41,789 nt of DNA, taken from the NCBI GenBank assembly GCA_000320545.1, contig ADNK01000556.1, positions 1 through 41,789 on the forward strand. The letters are read 5' to 3'. Numbering within the stretch: the first letter of the stretch is position 1; each line of letters opens with the position of its first letter. This stretch comes from Bigelowiella natans CCMP2755. Lineage: Eukaryota; Cercozoa; Chlorarachniophyceae. Position numbers and translations under genes: made by a program. Of this stretch, positions 35,141 through 41,789 are shown piece after piece. Under the pieces are notes generated by a model. The model had not been told where the DNA came from. It made no database searches and saw only the letters and a list, made by a program, of their open reading frames with translations.

Positions 35141-36525
35141 GACGCAGATCTAGTCAAGTTTCTTTCTTTTCCCATGACTAGGTGGTGGTCTTGTCGATTT
35201 CATTCATTTCCCCCAGAATGAATGAGTGAATAAAATGATTCCAATGGTGCAACAAATCATTTGCACCGTTGGGATGACTTTGTTTGTCCACCTGCTCCAC
35301 TGAGCCCTTGGTGCACGTTCCCTGGTCTCACTCTCGTCGCTCACGCTGGCACGTGCATGCCTTTGGTCTTTCTGCGCAGTGCTTCGTTCCTTGCGACCGA
35401 CGAGGGACACGCGTGTCATTGCAACACCTTCACTGCTCTGGTGCTTGCAATGTTGCAAAATTGGACCTCGCAAACTTTTTGCCCGTGGCTTTCGTGCTTT
35501 TTGTGCACAGAGCAGACAAAAAGCCTCGCGTTTGCAATTATCGTTGATCATGCTGCACGTGCAAATTCGCCTTGTCTAGTGATGCCAATCCACAGCATGC
35601 AGTGGTCGACGTTTTTTTGACATTGACACGCTAGCACGGTGCGCTGCGATGGGTCCTGTGGGGTCACATGCACACCTGCACAATTGCTGACACAGGCCGG
35701 CTGTCTAGCTGTGCTGGGGTGATGATAGACATGCAATATATTATGTATATATTATACATATTATATTGCTGTGGCGTGTGTTTGGTCACTGCGTGAGGAG
35801 AGAAAATGAGCGACGCTTGCTGCAGGCGTGCTAGCGTGGTCTGAACAGCGGTTGTCTCGGGAACAGAGAAATTGACATTGCACGTGCACTTGTCTGGTTG
35901 CATCTGCCCAATTAGAACAGCGCTGCTCAGGCTGAGCACTAGCGCACATCGCAGCGCAGACATTCCGCATCAGCAGTGATGACCTTTCAGATCTTTTCAA
36001 TCATCAAAATGCGCCACAAAAAACGGACCGCATGTCTAGCTGTGAACATGCGCTGTTTGGCAAATGCATGACTCTCAGATGCACACGCATGAAGGCTGTC
36101 AATGCTGTGTGCGGCCACGTTCCTCTGGAGGTTGTCGATCATTCACCAATCATCCCTCGAAGATATTCTTCCTCTCCACCATTGTGATCTGTCGAATGTC
36201 ATGGTGCTCAGCAAGGATGAAAATGCACTGATGCAGGAGCAGAAAGACACACATCTACCCTTGGCACCTTCCATTGCCACACATCAAGCGTGAATCGAAT
36301 CCATGTAAATCTCTGAACCCAACCTCTTACTCAACACTAAAACCACTGCAAGTACATTACCACCTTCTTCAAATCTATTCTCCTGATGTTGAGCGTTCTT
36401 GTCGTCCAAGTTAACCTCAGTAACTAATGACAATGATGAGACGCATAGTAGTAAGAAATGCAATCTCTACGGTTTCCCATGTATATACAAACACACACTT
36501 GCATTATATTTGTGTGTGTGCTTGC

Positions 36526-36562
<37 letters not shown>

Positions 36563-36590
36563 ATGCAGAGCTCCCTTCAAGATAAACGAG
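35141..36590. other. Second TG/CA-rich block without a recognised gene
   Basis: Composition resembles 26.0-30.9 kb. Overlapping frames at 35204-35551 (-) and 35261-35620 (+) have no recognisable motif. An AT palindrome lies at 35733-35769 and a GT array at about 36531-36559. Confidence 0.45.
35733..35769. repeat. Long AT-rich palindrome
   Basis: GCAATATATTATGTATA (35733-35749) pairs almost perfectly with ATACATATTATATTGC (35754-35769) around a loop of about 4 nt. Confidence 0.7.
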
Positions 36591-36591
36591 T

Positions 36592-37101
36592 TTAGAACAC
36601 TTTATTGATAAAAAGCTTTGCGAAACAGGAAGGACCTTTCCCTTCCTCAGGCATATCTTGCAGTTTCTGTTCCATAGTTTCTCTGTTAGGATTTTCCGCC
36701 TCCTTTTTTCCGACGACCTGTAATTATTAGTAATGTATAAAATGTTGCTGAGACTACCAACCTAGCCAGTATCAAAACGGCGTCACCCATTCCGATCTTA
36801 TCCATGTATGTGTGGGCATTATTTTTGTATAATCTCTCTCTTTCTGACTTTCGATCCATCATTCTCCATCAAACTTTTCAGTCGTGCTTCCACGTCTTCG
36901 ACTCCCCCTCTATTATTAGCGAAGCGCGATGACAACAACGGGGATAAGCAACAAGGGTGACTATGATTCGACTGTTTATGATTGGCTCTAGTTAGGTCAA
37001 TCATCTCCAGTGATCGGTGGTGGGCATCATGGACCGTAAGACGTAAGGGAAGAGACATAGTTAGCAACAGATATACTACACACACACACACACACGCACA
37101 C

Positions 37102-37142
<41 letters not shown>

Positions 37143-38390
37143 TCCATACATTTTTATGGAGCAGAGGATTGAGAGAGAGAAAGAGAGGGGGGGAGGGGGG
37201 AAGTGAGCATCCTCGACATGCGTTAACTGCTTATGAAGACAATAGTCTAACGAACACTGATGGAGTAGGGTAGAGCTTACAGATCTTGGTGTTCGCCGTC
37301 TCCATCGTCATCATCATAGCTCTGCGAGTGAAGCTTTAGTCTTTGTCCAGCCAAAATAGGCTCATCTAAGGTTATTATCTCAAGGTGTGAAAAGGATGAA
37401 GATGAGGATGAGGATGAGGAGGAGGAGGAGGACGAGAAATACGATACACTACAACTACGATGGAAAAAAGCTCACTCACCAGCCTCCTCCAAGCCTCTGG
37501 TTCGTGCCTCTTCGTAATCAATTGCACTTGGTTGAACTTCGATCTGGAGGGGGGAAACAGCGATCGATAGATAAACGACATCATGAGAGTGCCACATTCA
37601 GCATTTGCCGTATTAACTTTTCCACCACCACCACCACCTTGTCTTCGATCTTTACATCCGTCTCTCTAACGTAGATATTTCTGCAGGAGGGGGGGACGAA
37701 GATGGCGACAGCGATAACGAGAATGTTATTGAGATGGTACTAGAAACGATTTGTATGAGTAGATTAGCATGGCATGATCAACTGACCCCATTTTCTCCGC
37801 TCCTTCGGTCTTTTCTTGGAATCGAAGCTGTGTAGAAGAACACGGCAGGATTATTGGTATCGATAATACATTTTATTTAAGTGGGATTCATAGTTCGGTG
37901 TAAAAGTCTTCGCGATGTTATCGTTACTCTCTCCTCCTCGGAAGAGCTTGGAATCTCTCCCGCGTTGATCTTGAGCTGTCTTTGTGCCTTTTCTATCTTT
38001 TCTTGAAGCCATTCTTCATTAGGGTCAATCTCTCTGTCTCCGGGTTGCTGCAATGAAGTATACACACGCATTTTTTGGAGAAGTAGCAGTATTAGTGTGT
38101 GATCGATCTGGTTGAATATGTAGTACCCTATTCTATTCTTCTTCGCTACTTGTATTATAACCGCTTCTCTTTTGTGCGTGTCTCCCCTCACTTCTCCACC
38201 CTTCCCCAATACCCATCGTATCCAAGTGCGAAAGGAGGCAACAAGAAGTGGGGAAGATAGAAAGACGGGAGACACAAAAACGAGAGAAAAAGAGAGAGAG
38301 AAGGGGGGCGGGGGGTAAGAAGCGTTGTGCTATTACGTATCCATCCGAGTAGGTATCTCCATATCGATCATTCTCCATTCCACCACCACC

Positions 38391-38424
<34 letters not shown>

Positions 38425-38518
38425 TCGTTTTCTCCGCCATTCTTCCTTTGACGCTGCTTCGTTGATGATGCTGGTGACGACGAGGAGGAGCCATCCTATC
38501 GCATCGAGACCAGAATTC

Positions 38519-38555
<37 letters not shown>

Positions 38556-39767
38556 ATGTCGGTGAATAGAGCGTCAACAACCAGAAGTACACATCACGAA
38601 CGGTTTTTTTTCGGAGGAAAGTGTAAATATAACCGTATACTACTACTACTACTACTACTACTACTACCTCATGGTTGGCGCTAAACAGTCGCTTGGATCT
38701 GTGATATCGTGGCGCGGGCTCTGGTGACATACGCTGGTGATTGTGGCAAAGAAGTCGCACAAAATGCATTATTAATCTACTTCTTGATGAAAGAACACCG
38801 TGTGTGCAGACATGCGTACAAATATCTGTGCATGCGGACTCGGTGTGAAGAAAGTTCAACGATTGCATTCACTCCAACTGCACGAATGCTCCACACTTGT
38901 AGTTATTACTTCAAGTGGCCGCATTCTTTGTTGAAGCCCTTCCGCGCCTTCATCCAGAACCTGATTATTTTTAGATCAAGATGAGCATCAGAAATAAAGG
39001 CTCGCCTTGTGTGCTAGAAGGTCCACTTCTGAGCCATTTCTAGTGCCAGAAAGGAGGAGTGCTTGCGCGCTTCTTACCGGCGAATAATCAATAATTTGCC
39101 CACGCTTCTTACTCCTCTTCCTCCCACCGAGAACATCGTAGTCGTCACCATCAGTCGAACCAGAGCCGATGGAACCAGAAGATGACACCCCCCTTACCTT
39201 GCCATCACTGACGATATTACCGCAGTGAAACAGGAGAGGAGGAGAGGGGTAGTGTCTTAGCGGAGGCAGCTCGAAAACGCGAATAACAATATTTCTATTA
39301 TCAACGCTCATCTTCACGTATCTTTAGCCTCGATGTTGGCCCTCCCCCCCCTTCCCCCCCACTGAACACGTCCCAGAAAGGAATATGATCGAATACGAAT
39401 GTCCTCCCCCCCTCCTCCTCCCCCCCCATCGATATGAAGAATGATACTCTTTGGAGCATTCGTTTTCTTACTGGTTCTTAAATGCCTCGGCAGGTAGCTC
39501 ATCCAAGGAGTCTCCTCCTCCTCCTAATATCATCATCATAATTATTATTATTATTATTACACTTTCCCATGTACAATCATGATCTTCCTCAACGATTTAC
39601 TACAATGAGAATAGTGTTTCGCCATCAGAGAGGGGGGCTGTTAGGCTGCAACAATAGAAAAAACCTTCTTCTTCATCGCTCCAAAATTCCTCAGAACTTC
39701 CAACTTGGAGAAGTATCTGTCGGGCCTGTGTGTATATAAACGCGTGGTAAACAAACGGCCGCCGTCC

Positions 39768-39803
<36 letters not shown>

Positions 39804-40206
39804 AAATTCATATAATATCTGAAAAATCCCTTCTACTCTATTTTCTTTCTTCCCTCTCCTTTTCCAATCGGCGATTGGGTACCTTTTTGCGCACTTTCCT
39901 GAATTTCTTCATGTCAATACCCACATCAGCAGCAGCAGTAGCAGCGTTTTCCGATGGGTAAACAGAAATGCCGGCTCCCTAATTGCCAGGCTTTCTTTCA
40001 GATGAATGTAGATGACAATGATGGTGATGGTGATGAGGATGATAGATGATGGAGATGAGTTATGTCTATAGATCACGGATGTCGATGCACATGTGAAGGT
40101 ATAAGATGGCTGCTGCCTTCTCGTTGTACACCGGCTTTATACTATTGCATCTTCTCTTCTTCTTTTTCCATCATCATGACCATCGTGTCATATCATCATC
40201 AACATT

Positions 40207-40243
<37 letters not shown>

Positions 40244-40990
40244 GCAACACACAATGATGACCGTCAAGTTGAAATACTCCCCAATTGTGATGTTTGGAAG
40301 AGGCGCGTCATCGAAAAAGCCGACGTGCTCGTACGGATCTCTCATGTGGAGATTGCTACGAGGAGTTCCATAGAGTCCCCTCCCCCTCCCCCTCCCCCCT
40401 GGATATCGGAGCTGCTCAAAACTTTTCTGCATTATACGTGTTATGGTACGGGTGAATACATACTGAGATATATTGACGTGGGAGTGTGCGTGTGCGTGTG
40501 AGTGTGCGTGCTTGCTTGTAAGTATAAGCGTGTATCTTCCATGCATTGAATGCGATTCCTGTTCTCTTTTGACTTTGGTGGGCTTTAGTGGCTGGATCAT
40601 ATCTTTCTTCGATAGGTCATCTGTGGACGCGCCGCTCGCTTCTGCACAGGGGAAGAGAGGAGGAGAAGATGACGACGATACAGCAACCAATGAGTTTCGT
40701 CTGCTTCTCAGTCGCAGCGGGGTATTACTTACCATCGGCATACAGAGTATTTCCTGCTCGAGAGCCCTCGATGTCCATCTCGCTGCGAAAACACGTGATG
40801 TGATGTGATGACCAGCATCGTTTTGAGAACGGTGTTTTTCCGTTTGGGAAATCGAGAGCTGAGCAAGAGCTAATTTTCGATGTAAATTGTTTGTGCAGCA
40901 AACACCTGAGCAGCTCCTTCCCCGTTACTGATTGTCGTATTCCTGCAGCAAAATTGATGATGATGATGATGATGATGTGAAACTGTAGTC

Positions 40991-41021
<31 letters not shown>

Positions 41022-41459
41022 CAGTAGTAAGAATATCGTCCCTCTTGTTCTCAGAGTAGAATGGTATTTTATGGTATGCACCTTCTTCATCGATGTATTG
41101 CAACGTTTGGCCCCTTTATAGCACACACAGAAACACGCGTGCGCGCGCACACACGCACACACAGAGAGAGAGGGGGGGAGGAAGTGAGAGGAGAGATTAA
41201 CAATAAAGAAAATTAACACATTTGAACGCTCAGCAGTCCCAACTAGTACGAGTTGAGTCTCGTAAAGCAGCAAGCATATGATGGTGCTTGTTCCATCACG
41301 TTAGTTGCTTCAATCACCCCTTCAAGCCTGATAAGCCGTCGTCATCTTCTTCTTCGGTATCGTCGGTGATCTGATGTGCACATTCCGCCACCACCTCTAG
41401 CTCTCCTTCTGGTACTTTTCCGCGCCATACTAAATCGATATGTGGAGCATGATATTTTA

Positions 41460-41496
<37 letters not shown>

Positions 41497-41614
41497 CCCC
41501 CCCCTCACACACACACACACACCACCACCACCACACACACACAATAACAACAGCGCACGCACACACGATAACGACTCACCAGCTATAGCGTTCAGCCTTG
41601 AGTTTGTTCTCCAT
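36592..41614 (-). CDS. One or more unrecognised multi-exon genes, charged and Arg/Gly-rich
   Basis: Exons that keep phase with neighbours, from the 5' end: 40782-40733 (MDIEGSRAGNTLYAD), 40641-40574 (EASGASTDDLSKKDMIQPLK), 40426-40262 (FEQLRYPGGRGRGRGLYG, ending ITIGEYFNLT), 39978-39883, 39725-39665 (EEFWSDEEE), 39523-39472 (DSLDELPAEAFKN), then about 39170-39078 (GGRKRSKKRGQIIDYSP), 38960-38910, 38733-38668 (APRYHRSKRLFSANHE), 38047-37928 (DREIDPNEEWLQEKIEKAQR), 37827-37787, 37543-37476 (VQLITKRHEPEAWRRLV), 37365-37281, 36909-36846, about 36834-36762 (NNAHTYMDKIGMGDAVLILA) and 36717-36592. Further coding-like parts lie at 41614-41570 (MENKLKAERYS), 41455-41314 and 41100-41030. Alternating acidic, basic and RG-rich stretches suggest a nuclear or nucleic-acid-associated protein, which is inference only. 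One gene or two cannot be decided. The end is uncertain because AATAAA overlaps the last codons and another frame is also open. Confidence 0.45.
37075..37141. repeat. (AC)n(TA)n compound microsatellite
   Basis: An AC array at 37078-37104 runs into a TA array to 37141, in the intron between exons at 37281 and 36909. Confidence 0.9.
38375..38667. repeat. (CCA)n(CAT)n, (GT)n and (CTA)n arrays
   Basis: CCA/CAT units at about 38380-38427, a GT array at about 38521-38555 and a CTA array at about 38638-38667. The CTA array touches the donor of exon 38733-38668, whose sense-strand intron starts GTAGTAGTAGTAG. Confidence 0.9.
40208..40242. repeat. (CAG)n array
   Basis: About eleven CAG units lie in the intron just downstream of exon 40426-40262 (sense strand CTG). 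Poly-Ala and poly-Cys frames over it are shadows. Confidence 0.9.
41461..41555. repeat. (CT)n, poly-C and (CA)n compound tract
   Basis: CT at 41465-41494, a C run at 41494-41504 and CA/CAC units to about 41542 lie between coding-like parts of the last gene. Confidence 0.9.
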
Positions 41615-41789
41615 ATTCTGAAATGTGGGGGGGATAACAACAACCACCATCATCACAACCGTCTTTTTTTCCTTCTCGCTCTTCCTCGAGGATCCTGATA
41701 AAGTATAATTCAACTGCGTGCTAGCGGGTGAAATACTGGGCTGCTTTAAACCAACTAGTCGCGTGGGGGGGGACTTACTTATTGATGAA

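Noticed and set aside
41480-41566. Minus-strand reading MARKSTRRRARGGGG near 41430, resembling a histone H3 tail
   Set aside because: It ends after 28 residues with no histone fold. The in-frame alternative (GKVPEGELEVVAE) fits an acidic exon better.

Overview
This is a eukaryotic nuclear window. Every confidently recognised gene except one is cut into many short exons by GT-AG introns, and almost every intron and gap carries simple repeats. There are no operons or bacterial-type features. The mix of genes (secreted leucine-rich-repeat protein, mannose-6-phosphate-receptor-like protein, tRNA exportin, 20S proteasome subunit, AN1 zinc finger, E2 enzyme) is general eukaryotic. Exons of about 30-110 nt and introns mostly of 80-350 nt suggest an intron-dense protist or alga. 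I cannot name the lineage from sequence alone.

Layout. 1-318: 3' exon of an unrecognised plus-strand gene. 319-1353: gap with strong hairpins. 1354-5019 (+): secreted LRR protein, 13 exons. 5020-6404: gap rich in GCTAGC/GCATGC. 6405-9425 (-): type I membrane protein with signal peptide, MRH lectin domain, one TM helix and an acidic tail. 10913-11829 (+): UBE2H-type E2. 13136-24552 (-): exportin-T (XPOT), about 41 exons and about 957 codons, essentially full family length. 25042-25608 (+): intronless ZFAND2/AIRAP-type double AN1 protein, head to head with XPOT. 26.0-30.9 kb: TG/CA-rich block with a large foldback element and coding-like minus-strand fragments. 33090-34693 (-): PSMA5. 35.2-36.5 kb: a second TG/CA-rich block. 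36592-41614 (-): one or more unrecognised multi-exon genes with charged, Arg/Gly-rich and acidic segments.

Gene models were made by hand, joining exons by GT/AG sites, reading phase and family resemblance. PSMA5, UBE2H, ZFAND2, the MRH gene and most of XPOT keep phase across nearly every junction. Weak points are stated in each entry. UBE2H, PSMA5 and the ZFAND2-type gene all belong to the ubiquitin-proteasome pathway, but they are interleaved with unrelated genes, so a functional cluster is not claimed.

The most unusual items are the roughly 1.1-kb foldback element with two tandem internal hairpin units (29115-30190), introns whose 5' splice site is the first unit of a GTA or GTN triplet array, the extremely fragmented XPOT gene, and the reconstructed MRH receptor-like protein.
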